In this document: in pieces, positions 18,152 through 27,508 of the stretch
How the letters are laid out: every line of letters starts with the position of its first letter
Numbering within the stretch: the stretch's first letter is position 1
Assembly (NCBI GenBank): GCA_904419295.1
Contig: CAJFRA010000010.1
Location: 1 to 62,808 of the forward strand
Source of the DNA: Candidatus Pseudobutyricicoccus lothianensis
GTDB taxonomy: Bacteria > Bacillota > Clostridia > Oscillospirales > Butyricicoccaceae
Direction: 5' to 3'
Length of the DNA: 62,808 nucleotides
The notes under the pieces: model-generated
What the model was told of the DNA's origin: nothing
The model's input: only the letters and a program-made list of their open reading frames with translations
The model's database searches: none
Made by a program: the position numbers and the translations under genes

Positions 18152-20299
18152 TTAGCGGATCAGCTCGCCCGGCTTGGCGCCGCCCCGGGCATTGATCTCG
18201 GCGATGGCATCCCGGCGGGACAGGTTGATGCGGCCTTTGTCATCGATCTCAATGACCTTGACCCAGGTCATATCGCCGATGTTGAGCACATCTTCCACTT
18301 TTTCCACCCGGCGGTTATCCAGCTTGGAAATGTGGATCAGCCCGTCTTTGCCCGGCGCGATCTCCACAAAGGCGCCAAAGCTCATGATGCGCACCACTTT
18401 GCCATAGAAGATATCGCCGATCTCCGGGTCTTTGACAATGGCCAGGATGGTCTTTTTGGCCTTTTCGCAATCTTCGCCGTTGGAGGAGGCGATGCACACA
18501 GAGCCGTCCTCTTCGATGTCGATCTTGGTGTTGGTGTCGGCGGTGATCTTCTGGATCACAGAGCCGCCCTTGCCAATGACGTCGCGGATCTTCTCCGGGT
18601 CGATGGTGAAGCGGACCATCTTGGGCGCATAGGGGGAGAGCTCGGCACGGGGCTCCCGGATGCAGGGCAGCATCACTTCGTTCAGGATCTCCATGCGGGC
18701 GGCCCGGGTCTTTTCAAACGCCTCCTGGATGATCTCCAGCGTCAAGCCGTCGCACTTGATATCCACCTGGATGGCGGTAATGCCCTTTTCGGTGCCCGCC
18801 ACTTTGAAATCCATATCGCCGAAGAAATCTTCGATGCCCTGGATATCGGTAAAGGTGATATGGCGGTCGCCTTCCACCACCAAGCCGCAGGAAATGCCGG
18901 CCACCGGCGCTTTGATGGGCACGCCGGCATCCATCAGGGCCAGGGTGGAGCCGCACACGCTGCCCTGGCTGGTGGAACCGTTGGAAGACAGCACTTCCGA
19001 CACCAGGCGGAAGGAATAGGGGAACTCTTCCGCCGAGGGGATCACCGGCTCCAGCGCACGCTCGGCCAGAGCGCCGTGCCCGATCTCCCGGCGGCCCGGG
19101 GAACGGGAGGGCTTGGCTTCGCCCACCGAATAACCGGGGAAGTTATATTGGTGCATGTAGCGCTTTTCCGTCTCTTCGTAAATGGTGTCCAGCTCCTGGG
19201 CATCCCGCAGGGTGCCCAGCGTGCAGGTGGTCAGCACCTGGGTCTGGCCCCGGGTGAACAGGCCCGAACCATGGACACGGGGCAGCAGGCCCACTTCCGA
19301 AGCCAGCGGCCGTACGTCTGTCAGGCTGCGGCCGTCCACACGCTTTTGCTCATCCAACAGCATGCGGCGCACCACGTATTTTTGCAGCTTGTACATGCAC
19401 TCGCCAAACAGTTTTTCGCTGTCCGGGTATTTTTCGCCAAAGTGCTCGATCACCTCGTCGGTCAGCTTGTCGATGGCGTTGTCGCGGACAGTCTTGTCCA
19501 CGGCCAGCACGGCCTGGCGCACTTGGGCCTCGGCGTATTCCTTCACATCGTTGTACATCTCTTCGGGCACGCTGATGTGTTCAAAATCGAACTTCTCTTT
19601 GCCGATCTCCTTTTTGATGCCGTCGATGAAGGCCACCAGCTTTTTGATCTCGTCGTGGGCGATGGAAATGGCCCGCAGCATCTGGTCTTCGGGGAATTGG
19701 TCGGCGCCGGCCTCGATCATGACCACTTTTTCCGCTGTGCCGGCCACCGTCACGTTCAGCTCGCTCTTTTTCCGCTGCTCGCTGTTGGGGCACACCACAT
19801 AGGCGCCGTCTACATACCCCATGTTGACACCGCCGATGGGGCCGCCCCAGGGGATATCCGAAATGGACAGGGCCACGGAAGTGCCGATCATGGCGGCGAT
19901 CTCCGGCAGGTTGTCATAGTCCACGGACATCACAGTGCAGCTGATGACCACATCGTTGCGCATGTCCGAGGGGAACAGGGGACGGATGGGCCGGTCGATC
20001 AGGCGGGAAGCCAAAATGGCCTTTTCCGAAGGACGGCCTTCCCGGCGCATAAAGCTGCCGGGGATGCGGCCAACGGCGTACAGGCGCTCTTCAAAATCCA
20101 CCGAGAGGGGGAAGAAATCGATGCCGTCACGGGGCTTTTTGGAAGCGGTGGCGTTGACCAGCACACAGGTATCGCCCCAGCGCACCATGCAGGAGCCGTT
20201 GGACAGCCCGGCCAGCTTGCCGGTCTCGACCACCAGCTTGCGGCCGGCCAGGGTGGTCTCATAACGCCGCTGGTTGGGGAATTCCATTTTTGTAATCAT
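18152..20299 (-). CDS. pnp: Polyribonucleotide nucleotidyltransferase
   Basis: 715 residues. PNPase degrades RNA 3' to 5' by phosphorolysis. Two RNase PH-like cores are visible, the second with the ARG-xxRTxxGHG-type region (SPGRREIGHGALAERAL) near residue 400. A KH domain follows (IGKGGSVIQKITADTNTKIDIEEDG), then an S1 domain (GDIFYGKVVRIMSFGAFVEIAPGKDGLIHISKL). The ATG at 20299 has AAGGAGG 9 bases upstream. rpsO lies just upstream, the conserved rpsO-pnp order. Confidence 0.97.
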   Translation of the reverse strand: MITKMEFPNQRRYETTLAGRKLVVETGKLAGLSNGSCMVRWGDTCVLVNATASKKPRDGIDFFPLSVDFEERLYAVGRIPGSFMRREGRPSEKAILASRLIDRPIRPLFPSDMRNDVVISCTVMSVDYDNLPEIAAMIGTSVALSISDIPWGGPIGGVNMGYVDGAYVVCPNSEQRKKSELNVTVAGTAEKVVMIEAGADQFPEDQMLRAISIAHDEIKKLVAFIDGIKKEIGKEKFDFEHISVPEEMYNDVKEYAEAQVRQAVLAVDKTVRDNAIDKLTDEVIEHFGEKYPDSEKLFGECMYKLQKYVVRRMLLDEQKRVDGRSLTDVRPLASEVGLLPRVHGSGLFTRGQTQVLTTCTLGTLRDAQELDTIYEETEKRYMHQYNFPGYSVGEAKPSRSPGRREIGHGALAERALEPVIPSAEEFPYSFRLVSEVLSSNGSTSQGSVCGSTLALMDAGVPIKAPVAGISCGLVVEGDRHITFTDIQGIEDFFGDMDFKVAGTEKGITAIQVDIKCDGLTLEIIQEAFEKTRAARMEILNEVMLPCIREPRAELSPYAPKMVRFTIDPEKIRDVIGKGGSVIQKITADTNTKIDIEEDGSVCIASSNGEDCEKAKKTILAIVKDPEIGDIFYGKVVRIMSFGAFVEIAPGKDGLIHISKLDNRRVEKVEDVLNIGDMTWVKVIEIDDKGRINLSRRDAIAEINARGGAKPGELIR

Positions 20300-20462
20300 A
20301 GCGAAAGGTTCCTCCTTTTTTACCCGCGGATACCCGATGCTTTTAGCACTTGAATGGCCGCCTTTCAGCAAAGGGGAAGGGCCGTCATTCAACTGCTAAA
20401 AAGGCAGGGCACCGCGATTTTTCATCGTGTTGTTAAGATGTGCGGGCCACGCAGGAAAATGC

Positions 20463-20493
20463 ACAGAAGGGAGGACAAAATTTGTCCCCCCTT
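20463..20493 (-). terminator. Hairpin between rpsO and pnp
   Basis: An interrupted stem GGGGGACAAA / TTTGTCC-CCC forms on the minus strand 10 bases after the rpsO stop. The T-tract is weak (CTTCTG). It may be a partial terminator or a processing site that splits rpsO from pnp mRNA. Confidence 0.4.
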
Positions 20494-20503
20494 TGCAGGC
20501 ATA

Positions 20504-20770
20504 TTACTTGCGCAGGCCCAGTTTCTTGATGATGGCGCGGTAACGCTCCACATCCTTCTTTTGCAGATAGGCGAGCAGGCTTCTGCGCTGGCCTACCATC
20601 ATCAGCAGGCCACGGCGGCTGTGATTGTCCTTCTTGTGCACTTTCAGGTGCTCGGTCAGCTCGTTGATGCGGGCTGTCAGAATGGCGATCTGCACTTCGG
20701 GCGAACCGGTGTCGGTCTCGTGCAGGCGGTTGGCGGCAATCACTTCCGCTTTTTTGTCTTTCAGGATCAT
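20504..20770 (-). CDS. rpsO: 30S ribosomal protein S15
   Basis: 88 residues, the standard size. Typical S15 segments are [40 protein letters not shown] and [24 protein letters not shown]15 binds 16S rRNA and nucleates the central platform of the small subunit. It precedes pnp, which in other bacteria degrades the rpsO transcript. Confidence 0.98.
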   Translation of the reverse strand: MILKDKKAEVIAANRLHETDTGSPEVQIAILTARINELTEHLKVHKKDNHSRRGLLMMVGQRRSLLAYLQKKDVERYRAIIKKLGLRK

Positions 20771-20958
20771 GTGTGTTTCCTCCGTTTTGAAATTCGCCGC
20801 AAGGCTGTGTGGGGGGCTTGGAGAGCGCTTTGCTCAAACAAAGCATGGTTCCCCGGACAAAGCGCAAGGGCACATGTACAAATTATACCACGGTGTTATT
20901 CTCTTGTAAAGAAAATTTATCGCCAAATTCTCTTTTCCGGAGGATCGCCCGGCGCAGC

Positions 20959-21660
20959 TCAGCAGCTTTTTACCTGATAGCCGCAATAGGTGATGGCGGC
21001 CCGGGCCAATTCGGTGGTGGGGTCGATGCAGCTTTCCTGTAATTGGAACAGGTCGGCCAAAATGGGCAGCTCGGTGCAGCCCAGGATGAAATAGGTGGCG
21101 CCCCGGGCCTTCATGGCGGCCAGCACATCCAGGAAAGCTTGGCGGTCCAGCTGGCTCTCGCCGGCCTTGACGGCATAGATCAGCTGCATCAGGACCGCCT
21201 GCTCCTCTTCTGTGGGCTCTACACAGGGGACTTGCTGGGCTTCCAGGGCTTTTTTGTAGATGCCCGAGCGGATGGTGCCGCTGGTGCCCAGCAGGCCCAC
21301 CGGCGCCGCGCCATGGATCTTTTTGCAGGCCAGGGCCGTCTCTTCCAACATGCTGATGAAGGGGACGGTGGAAGATTCCCGCAGCCGGGGCAGGAAGTAA
21401 TGAGCCGTATTGCAGGGCATGATGAGCACATCGGCCCCGATGGAAGACAGTTTGTTGACCGAATCCAGCATGGCGGGCACCGGGTCCGGCCCGCCGGACA
21501 GAATGGCGGCAGTGCGGTCGGGGATCTGGGCGTTGTTGTCGATGTAGATGCGGATGTGGTCGTTGTCGCAGGCGGCGTCGGTCATCCGCACGATCTTTTG
21601 AAACAGGTCGGCGGTGGCAAGGGGGCCCATGCCGCCCAGGATGCCAATGGTCTTTTTCAC
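20959..21660 (-). CDS. Aspartate/glutamate racemase family protein
   Basis: 233 residues. The first catalytic Cys is in MPCNTAHYF (near 84) and the second in ILGCTELPIL (near 194), with the N-terminal GILGGMGPLATADLF. This points to the aspartate racemase subgroup, which interconverts L- and D-Asp. Translation likely starts at GTG 21660, with GAGG 9 bases upstream; the ATG at 21681 has no binding site. It is the last gene of the moxR operon and lies 90 bases after the M20 amidohydrolase. Confidence 0.9.
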   Translation of the reverse strand: MKKTIGILGGMGPLATADLFQKIVRMTDAACDNDHIRIYIDNNAQIPDRTAAILSGGPDPVPAMLDSVNKLSSIGADVLIMPCNTAHYFLPRLRESSTVPFISMLEETALACKKIHGAAPVGLLGTSGTIRSGIYKKALEAQQVPCVEPTEEEQAVLMQLIYAVKAGESQLDRQAFLDVLAAMKARGATYFILGCTELPILADLFQLQESCIDPTTELARAAITYCGYQVKSC

Positions 21661-21711
21661 GGGAAAAACCTCATTTCTCATAAAGTACGCCCCCAAAAGG
21701 CCGGGGCAGGC

Positions 21712-21739
21712 AAACGCCGGGGGCATGGCCCCCGGCGGG
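21712..21739 (-). terminator. Weak hairpin between M20 and racemase genes
   Basis: A perfect 9-bp stem GCCGGGGGC / GCCCCCGGC with a 3-nt loop is followed by GTTTG only. It may reduce readthrough into the racemase gene. Confidence 0.4.
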
Positions 21740-21750
21740 CGGTGGAGCGA

Positions 21751-22941
21751 TCAATCTTGATGGGCGCGCAGCCATTCGGTGGCACAGTGGGCATACAGGG
21801 CCGCACCCACTGGCAGGCAGCCTTCGTCCGGGGTGACAAAGGGGCTGTGCAGGGCGTAGTGGAACCCTTCCGCCGTGCTGCCGGCGCCCAGGCTGATCAT
21901 CATAGCGGGCACTTTGGTGGAGACATAGGCGAAATCTTCGCTGCCCAAAGAGGGTTCGTTGGCGGTGACGATGATCTTGTCCGCAGGCACGATATCCTGG
22001 ATAAAGGGCAGCATCTCATCGCACAGGGCCGGGTCGTTGATGGATGGCGGCGTGCCGCCGGTGGGATGCTCCAAGGTGATGGAGGCCCGGAAGGTCTTGG
22101 CGATGCCTTCGGCCACTTCCTGCACCCGGCGGATCAAAAATTCCCGGTTTTCCGGAGACAGGGCCCGGATGGTGCCTTCGATGGTGGCGGTGTCGGCGAT
22201 GATGTTGCAGGCGCTGCCGCCATGGAACACGCCCACCGTGACGATGGACAGTTCATCGGCCGGCACTTCACGGGCCGGGATCTCGTTGAGGGCCACCACG
22301 ATGTGGGCGGCCACGTTCACCGCGTCCACACCCTGGTAAGAGGAGGCGCCATGACACCCTTTGCCCTGGACGATGATGCGGAAGCTGTCGCCCGAAGCGT
22401 GGGAGGGGCCTTTGGTAAACTTGACGGAACCGATGGAAGTCTGGTCGTTGCCGGTGGCGATGTGCATGGCAAAAGCGGCGTCCACATGGGGGTTTTCCAG
22501 CACGCCGTGTTCCACCATGTCTTTGGCGCCGGCCAGTTTTTCTTCCGCCGGCTGGAACATCAGCTTGACAGTGCCGCACAGCTCACTTTCCCGCTCTTTC
22601 AGCAGCTTGGCTGCCGCCAGCAGCATGGAGGCGTGGAAATCGTGGCCGCAGGCGTGCATCGCCCCATTTTGGCTGGCAAAGGGCAGGCCGCTTTGCTCCG
22701 GCATAGGCAGTGCGTCGATGTCGCCGCGCAGCAAAATGGTCTTGCCCGGCTTGCCCAGGGTGACCACCACGCCGGCCTGGCCGCAGACTTCGCCCTGGAT
22801 GCCCGCTTCGGCCAGCTGGCTCATGATGCGGTCCACCGTATCGCCCACATCAAAGCCCACGCCTGCGTGGGAGTGGATGTAGCGCCGGTTTTCCACGATC
22901 TCAGCCGCCATTTGCTGCGCGCGCTGCAAATACTGGTTCAT
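21751..22941 (-). CDS. M20D family amidohydrolase
   Basis: 396 residues. The metal site is seen in LLRGDIDALPM (near 72), HACGHDFHASML (near 95), and QPAEEKLAGAKDM (near 132, with the catalytic Glu). EPSLGSEDFAYVS and HSPFV complete the metal ligands at the C-terminus. The IxIxG-type dimerisation lid is HASGDSFRIIVQGKGCHGA. Members remove acyl groups from amino acids or peptides, for example N-acetyldiaminopimelate or hippurate. The start overlaps the stop of the upstream membrane gene (ATGA). Confidence 0.93.
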   Translation of the reverse strand: MNQYLQRAQQMAAEIVENRRYIHSHAGVGFDVGDTVDRIMSQLAEAGIQGEVCGQAGVVVTLGKPGKTILLRGDIDALPMPEQSGLPFASQNGAMHACGHDFHASMLLAAAKLLKERESELCGTVKLMFQPAEEKLAGAKDMVEHGVLENPHVDAAFAMHIATGNDQTSIGSVKFTKGPSHASGDSFRIIVQGKGCHGASSYQGVDAVNVAAHIVVALNEIPAREVPADELSIVTVGVFHGGSACNIIADTATIEGTIRALSPENREFLIRRVQEVAEGIAKTFRASITLEHPTGGTPPSINDPALCDEMLPFIQDIVPADKIIVTANEPSLGSEDFAYVSTKVPAMMISLGAGSTAEGFHYALHSPFVTPDEGCLPVGAALYAHCATEWLRAHQD

Positions 22942-24176
22942 TTGTTGTCCTCCTCCTGTTTTTGAACTGAATGGATGATCTCATTATATAATTGTTTGGT
23001 CTCCTTGGCAAGGCTGCGGGGGATGGGGTCCGGGCTGTAGCGGGCCTGCAAGTAGTTGCGCCGCAGCTGTTCCAGCAAAGGGGCGCCGTAACAGGCCCGG
23101 GCCCGGCGCTCGATGTCCTCGGTGGTGCATTCCGGCGTGATGGTGATGCCCCGCTTGGCTGCGTCCCGCAGGAACTTCAGGTAGTAGTGCCGCACGGCAT
23201 GGCGGGGATCCCGGGGGGAGAAAAGCTCCCGCCGGGGCAGGGGCTGGGCTCGTTCCAGCCGCTCCCGCTGGTCGGTAAAAGCGGCCTGGCGGTGATCCTG
23301 GGGCCGGCGGGCCGCCAATTTATACAGGATATACGCCACGGCGGCCACCAGCAAGGCGATGAGCAGGCCCTGCACCAGATATTGGACCCAATGGGGGGCA
23401 CCGGTGATCTCGGCATACTCCATATCGGACAGGGGACCGCCCAGGTCCAGCTGGATCTGCTGGGCTGAAGGGGACGTGTATTCGTGGTCGAATAGGCCGT
23501 AGAGCTGGCTGGCCGCCCAGCAGACGCCCAGCACAACGGCCAGGCCCAGCCGGATCACCGTCAAGACCACCGTGTTGTAGAAAAAGGCCCCAATGGTGCG
23601 CAGCAGACCCAAAAAGACCTGGCTGCTGGCCAGCAGGCCCAGGCAGGTCACACCGGCCAGAGCCAATAGGTTCTGGAACAAAAAGCGCCGGTCGTTCAGC
23701 GTCTGGTCGTCGTGGCGCAGCATCCGCATCTGCAAGATCGAGACGCCCAGGAACAACAGGGCCAATGGCACGCCCTGCTCCAAAGCCTGCCGGCCGCCGG
23801 AGACCAGGCAGAGCAACGGATAGACCAGCACCAAAATGGCGGCGCAGCGCTGGAAATTGGACACCGCCGTATCATAGGAGTGCTGATAGACATGGCGGAA
23901 GACCAGCACACAGCCGTAGGCGCAGGCCAGCAGGTAGACCGCCTGGTCCGCCCGGTGGGACAGCAGCCAAAAGGCGGGCAGCAACAGCAGCAGGGGCAGC
24001 TTTTCCAAAGCCGGTTTTTTGGTGTGGAGCACAGAAGACAGGCAGATGACCGCAGGCGGCAGGAACACCAGGGCCATGGGCAGCCCTTGGCCGCCGGACT
24101 GGCGGGCGAAATAATTGGCCAGGATGAAGTAGAAGGCGTATTCGCCCAGCAGTTTCAAAAAGAACAACAGGGTCAC
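22938..24176 (-). CDS. Multi-pass membrane protein with DUF4129-like C-terminus
   Basis: 412 residues. About nine hydrophobic segments occupy residues 3-220 and one more lies near 262-285. The soluble C-terminal part (FSPRDPRHAVRHYYLKFLRDAAKRGI and TTEDIERRARACYG) resembles the DUF4129 domain found behind transglutaminase-like or MoxR/DUF58 operon proteins. The function is unknown. Start and stop overlap the neighbours by 4 bases on each side, so it is translated with DUF58 and M20. Confidence 0.8.
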   Translation of the reverse strand: MTLLFFLKLLGEYAFYFILANYFARQSGGQGLPMALVFLPPAVICLSSVLHTKKPALEKLPLLLLLPAFWLLSHRADQAVYLLACAYGCVLVFRHVYQHSYDTAVSNFQRCAAILVLVYPLLCLVSGGRQALEQGVPLALLFLGVSILQMRMLRHDDQTLNDRRFLFQNLLALAGVTCLGLLASSQVFLGLLRTIGAFFYNTVVLTVIRLGLAVVLGVCWAASQLYGLFDHEYTSPSAQQIQLDLGGPLSDMEYAEITGAPHWVQYLVQGLLIALLVAAVAYILYKLAARRPQDHRQAAFTDQRERLERAQPLPRRELFSPRDPRHAVRHYYLKFLRDAAKRGITITPECTTEDIERRARACYGAPLLEQLRRNYLQARYSPDPIPRSLAKETKQLYNEIIHSVQKQEEDNK

Positions 24177-25255
24177 GAAGCGGCACTCCTTTCTTCCTCC
24201 TGGGCCAGGACCTCGGCAGAGAGCAGGAACAGCATGCCACGGGAGTGCTCCCGCAGCCGGGCCAGGCGGGGGTCAGAGGCCGGGATGGCCTGGGGCGTGA
24301 CCAAGATGTGGGCCCGGCCCTGTTGGCTGCGGCGCACCGCCCGCCAAAGCAGGCTATCGAAGGATTCCAACACATCGTGGGTGGCCCGGCCCAGACCTTC
24401 CAATATGGCTTTGGTGTGTCCGCCGCCCAAGCCGTCGGCCACTTCGCTCCACCGGCCCATGGCGCCGGCTGTGGCTGCGTTGGTCAAAAAGCTGTACTGG
24501 ATGCCCTTGGCCTCCAGCTGCTCCACCGCCATGCGTGCCAGGGAGAAGCACCGTTCCATGGTGTCATAGTCCGTGCCGCCATCCACATTGAGCAGCACGG
24601 TGACGCAGTTTTCCACGGTGTGGTCGAAGTTCTTCACCATCAGCCGGCCGGTGCGCACCGAGTGTTTCCAGCTGATGGTCTTCATGGGCTCATGGCCCGT
24701 ATATTCCCGGGCGCCGATGGTCAGCACCGGGTCTTCTAAAATGAAGCGCTGGACAGAGACGTCCCCCAAAAAACCGCCCAAAGCTTGGCTCAGGTCCGGC
24801 GCTTCCACCCGGCGGGGCAGCACCACGATCTCGTAAAACTGGTGGATATCCCGCTGCTGTTGGCTCAGGCCCAGCAAGTCGCCGGCCAGCAGGGTGGCGT
24901 CCATGACAAAGTGACGGCCCCGGCGGGGCAGAGAAGCGGTGATGCGGCGCACCAGACGCTGGCGGGGCATCAGATAACAGCTGGAATAGAGCCGGGCCGA
25001 CGTGACATCACTGGAAAAACGCCCCAAATAAGCATCCAGCTGAATGTCGGCGGGCAAGGACTGCACCACTTTTAAAAAGGAGACGGGCAGCCATTTGTTG
25101 TTTTCCAAAGTGGCCACCAGCTCAAAGAGTTGGCCGGGCTCCACCACCCGGGAAGAGGGGCGGCAATCGTAGGTGAGGCCCTTGAACACGCTGCGGCGGG
25201 AGATCAGTTCACAGCACAGCAGGCAGCAGACCAGCACGAATAAAAAAAGCAGCAC
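24173..25255 (-). CDS. DUF58 domain protein
   Basis: 360 residues from a GTG start with AAAGGAGG 8 bases upstream. The N-terminus has a hydrophobic segment. The DUF58 signature is DVSVQRFILEDPVLTIGAREYTGHEPMKTISWKHSVRTGRLMVKNF near residues 165-210, followed by a VWA-like region LLNVDGGTDYDTMERCFSLA. DUF58 proteins act with MoxR ATPases, probably as their targets or partners at the membrane. The order moxR-DUF58-membrane protein is conserved in many bacteria. Confidence 0.9.
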   Translation of the reverse strand: MLLFLFVLVCCLLCCELISRRSVFKGLTYDCRPSSRVVEPGQLFELVATLENNKWLPVSFLKVVQSLPADIQLDAYLGRFSSDVTSARLYSSCYLMPRQRLVRRITASLPRRGRHFVMDATLLAGDLLGLSQQQRDIHQFYEIVVLPRRVEAPDLSQALGGFLGDVSVQRFILEDPVLTIGAREYTGHEPMKTISWKHSVRTGRLMVKNFDHTVENCVTVLLNVDGGTDYDTMERCFSLARMAVEQLEAKGIQYSFLTNAATAGAMGRWSEVADGLGGGHTKAILEGLGRATHDVLESFDSLLWRAVRRSQQGRAHILVTPQAIPASDPRLARLREHSRGMLFLLSAEVLAQEEERSAAS

Positions 25256-25279
25256 AAAAGAGCCTCCTTTCCCCCGAGA

Positions 25280-26224
25280 TCACAGTGTTTCTGTGGGCAC
25301 GGGCACCGAGGCGATGACCCGCTGCAAATAGGCGTCCACATCGCTGGCTTGGCTCAGGGAGGCAGAGGCCAGCCGGTGGCCCAGCACATGGGGCGCCATG
25401 GCCTTTACATCTTCGGGGATCATATAATCCCGGCCTTGGAAGGCAGCGGTCACCTGGGCGGCTTTGTAGAGGGCGATGGCGCCACGGGTGCTGACGCCCA
25501 CAGCGAAGCCGCTGTCTTTCCGGGTGCGCTCCACCAGATCCATCAGGTAACCGGAGACCGTATCCGAACAGCGCACCTGGGCATAGTTTTCCCGCACGAA
25601 AGCGATGTCCTCGGGCGACACGGCCGCAGGCAGCTGCTCGATGATATCCGCGGTGCTGGGCCGGGCGATCAAGCCGATTTCCTCCTGGCGGGTGGGGTAG
25701 CCCATGTGCAGCCGCATAAAAAAGCGGTCGATCTGGGCTTCGGGCAGGGGGAATGTGCCGTAGGACTCCAGCGGGTTCTGGGTGGCCATGACCATAAAAG
25801 GCTCCTCCAGCCGGTAGGTCTTGCCGTCTACAGAGATCTGCCGTTCCTCCATGGCCTCCAACAGGCTGGATTGGGTGCGCGGCGTGGCGCGGTTGATCTC
25901 ATCGGCCAGCACGATGTTGGCAAAGAGCGGGCCCGGGCGGAATTCGAATTCGCCGGTCTTTTGGTTGTAAAAATCAATGCCGGTCAGGTCCGAAGGCAAC
26001 AGGTCCGGTGTGAATTGGATGCGGCTGAAACGGCCGCCCAAGGCCTTGGAAAAAGCCCGCAGCATCATGGTCTTGCCGGTGCCGGGCACGTCCTCCAGCA
26101 GCACATGGCCCCGGCAGACAAAACAGGTCAGGACCAGTTCGGCCACCTGCCGCTTGCCTACGATGACCGAGCACACTTCATCCAGCACCCGGTCGCGGAA
26201 AGTTTGAAAACGTTGCAGATCCAT
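25280..26224 (-). CDS. MoxR family AAA+ ATPase
   Basis: 314 residues. Walker A is EDVPGTGKTMM (near 45), Walker B is IVLADEINRATP (near 105), and sensor 1 is MVMATQNPLESYGTFPLPEAQ. The arginine finger region is IDRFFMRL. MoxR ATPases act as chaperone-like assembly factors for metal or membrane complexes. It leads the operon with DUF58 next, 24 bases away. The ATG at 26224 has AAAGGGTGAT upstream; an earlier start would run through the ferredoxin terminator. Confidence 0.95.
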   Translation of the reverse strand: MDLQRFQTFRDRVLDEVCSVIVGKRQVAELVLTCFVCRGHVLLEDVPGTGKTMMLRAFSKALGGRFSRIQFTPDLLPSDLTGIDFYNQKTGEFEFRPGPLFANIVLADEINRATPRTQSSLLEAMEERQISVDGKTYRLEEPFMVMATQNPLESYGTFPLPEAQIDRFFMRLHMGYPTRQEEIGLIARPSTADIIEQLPAAVSPEDIAFVRENYAQVRCSDTVSGYLMDLVERTRKDSGFAVGVSTRGAIALYKAAQVTAAFQGRDYMIPEDVKAMAPHVLGHRLASASLSQASDVDAYLQRVIASVPVPTETL

Positions 26225-26264
26225 GGGGATCACCCTTTCTGTTTTAGAGTATATAACAAAGATA

Positions 26265-26284
26265 GGCCGGCTTTGCAGCCGGCC
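26265..26284 (-). repeat. GC-rich hairpin upstream of moxR
   Basis: A perfect 8-bp inverted repeat GGCCGGCT / AGCCGGCC with a 4-nt loop lies between the ferredoxin terminator and moxR. It may be a second weak terminator or part of the moxR leader. Confidence 0.4.
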
Positions 26285-26294
26285 CCATATGGAT

Positions 26295-26332
26295 AAAGGC
26301 CGTTTCACAGAAGGATCTGTAAAACGGCCTTT
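26295..26332 (-). terminator. Rho-independent terminator of the ferredoxin gene
   Basis: An imperfect 16-bp stem, AAAGGCCGTTT then ACAGA (one mismatch between), with a 4-nt loop gives TTT on the minus strand. It lies 12 bases past the ferredoxin stop. Confidence 0.75.
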
Positions 26333-26344
26333 CAGTGCGTGTGA

Positions 26345-26515
26345 TTATTCCTCGCTGATCGCGCCGACCGGGCAGGTAGCCGCGCAGGAACCGCAGGAAA
26401 CGCAGGCAGAAGCATCGATCTGATACTGGCTGTCGCCTTCCTTGATGCAGCCAACGGGGCACTGAGCAGCGCAAGCGCCGCAGCTCACACAAGCATCGCT
26501 GATTTTATAAGCCAT
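26345..26515 (-). CDS. 2[4Fe-4S] ferredoxin
   Basis: 56 residues. Two clostridial-type CxxCxxCxxxCP motifs are seen: CVSCGACAAQCPVG and CVSCGSCAATCPVG, which bind two cubane clusters. It would carry electrons between oxidoreductases such as pyruvate:ferredoxin oxidoreductase and hydrogenase in the cytosol. GGGAGGTG lies 9 bases before the ATG at 26515. It is a monocistronic gene with its own terminator. Codon choice (GCT, GTT, TGC) suggests high expression. Confidence 0.95.
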   Translation of the reverse strand: MAYKISDACVSCGACAAQCPVGCIKEGDSQYQIDASACVSCGSCAATCPVGAISEE

Positions 26516-26860
26516 GGGTAGAACACCTCCCGAATAAATTTACAGTCTCATCATAACATGATTTGCGGAAAATGCAAATGAATTTTTTGCAAACAAGGGG
26601 AAAAAATATGCTTACAAAAGAAAATGCGGCGTTTCCTTTCCTTTTGAAAAGCCGCGGAAATGAGGGAAGACCTATGGCACACAACAGCGGATGGCAGGCA
26701 GGCCTGGAGACCCTGGGAGGCCCGGGGCAGCCCAGCAGCACACCCCACGAGGGGCGCTTTGCCGGCCGAACAGCAAAAAGTGAGAAAAACGAAGAAAACA
26801 AAAGCGTGGATGCGAAAGAGTGAGTTTGAGACCCGATGGGTGACAGCGGAGAAGCAAAAT

Positions 26861-26943
26861 GATCAGAGAAAGTCAAAAATGGGAGTTGCACCGGTGGCGG
26901 AGGGTGCTATAATAGAATACGTAAAAGGTCAAAGAAAGTCAAA
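26861..26943 (+). promoter_or_regulatory. ctsR promoter with two CtsR operators
   Basis: A strong promoter TTGCAC (26886-26891) with a 16-bp spacer and TATAAT (26908-26913) is flanked by two CtsR-type heptad repeats. The downstream one is GGTCAAAGAAAGTCAAA (26927-26943), a near-exact match to the known operator. The upstream one is GATCAGAGAAAGTCAAA (26861-26877). CtsR bound here would repress the operon until heat or arginine phosphorylation inactivates it. Confidence 0.9.
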
Positions 26944-26973
26944 GTCAAATATCTATAGAGAGGAGATGGCTGG

Positions 26974-27432
26974 ATGAAGCTCTCGGATGTGATCGCGGAC
27001 TTTATCAACAGCATGTTGTCCGATGGCGACGAGGTGGAGCTGCAGCGCAGCGAGTTGGCCGGGCGGTTCAACTGTGCCCCCAGCCAGATCAATTATGTCA
27101 TCGAGACCCGTTTTTCGCCGGAGCGGGGCTTTTATGTAGAAAGCCGCCGGGGCGGCGGCGGGTATATCCGCATCGTGCGGGCCAATGTGCCCGCATCCCA
27201 GATGGTGATGCACGCCATCAATGGCGTGGGCGACTCCATCGACCAGCCCACCGCAGAAGCTTTTATCCGCAACCTGTACCAGGCGGGGGCCATAGGGCAA
27301 GAGAGCGGCCGGCTGCTGCTGGCGCTGATGGGCGACAAGGCCTTGGCCGCGGCCCCACAGGAACTGCGGCCCCAGCTGCGGGCCAGTTTGCTGAAGACCG
27401 CTTTGGTGGCCTTGGCCAGCGCCGGCACCTGA
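26974..27432 (+). CDS. ctsR: Class III stress gene repressor CtsR
   Basis: 152 residues. The winged-helix DNA-binding domain includes the strongly conserved ESRRGGGGYIRIVR wing around residues 52-65, with the glycine-rich thermosensing tetramer. The rest is the helical dimerisation domain. CtsR represses clp genes, and McsB inactivates or removes it under stress. It leads the ctsR-mcsA-mcsB-clpC operon and is preceded by its own operators. Confidence 0.96.
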   Translation: MKLSDVIADFINSMLSDGDEVELQRSELAGRFNCAPSQINYVIETRFSPERGFYVESRRGGGGYIRIVRANVPASQMVMHAINGVGDSIDQPTAEAFIRNLYQAGAIGQESGRLLLALMGDKALAAAPQELRPQLRASLLKTALVALASAGT

Positions 27433-27508
27433 AACAAAAGCCACCCGGCCAAGGGCGCCGGAGAGGGCAAACCCACCGAACGATAGACAATGGAAAGGGG
27501 TTTTACGT

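Noticed and set aside
18332-20353. A long plus-strand frame opposite pnp
   Set aside because: Antisense shadow of a certain gene. The His/Gly/Ala-rich translation has no homology.
21661-21726. N-terminal extension of the racemase to an ATG upstream
   Set aside because: There is no ribosome binding site, while the GTG at 21660 has one and matches the family start.
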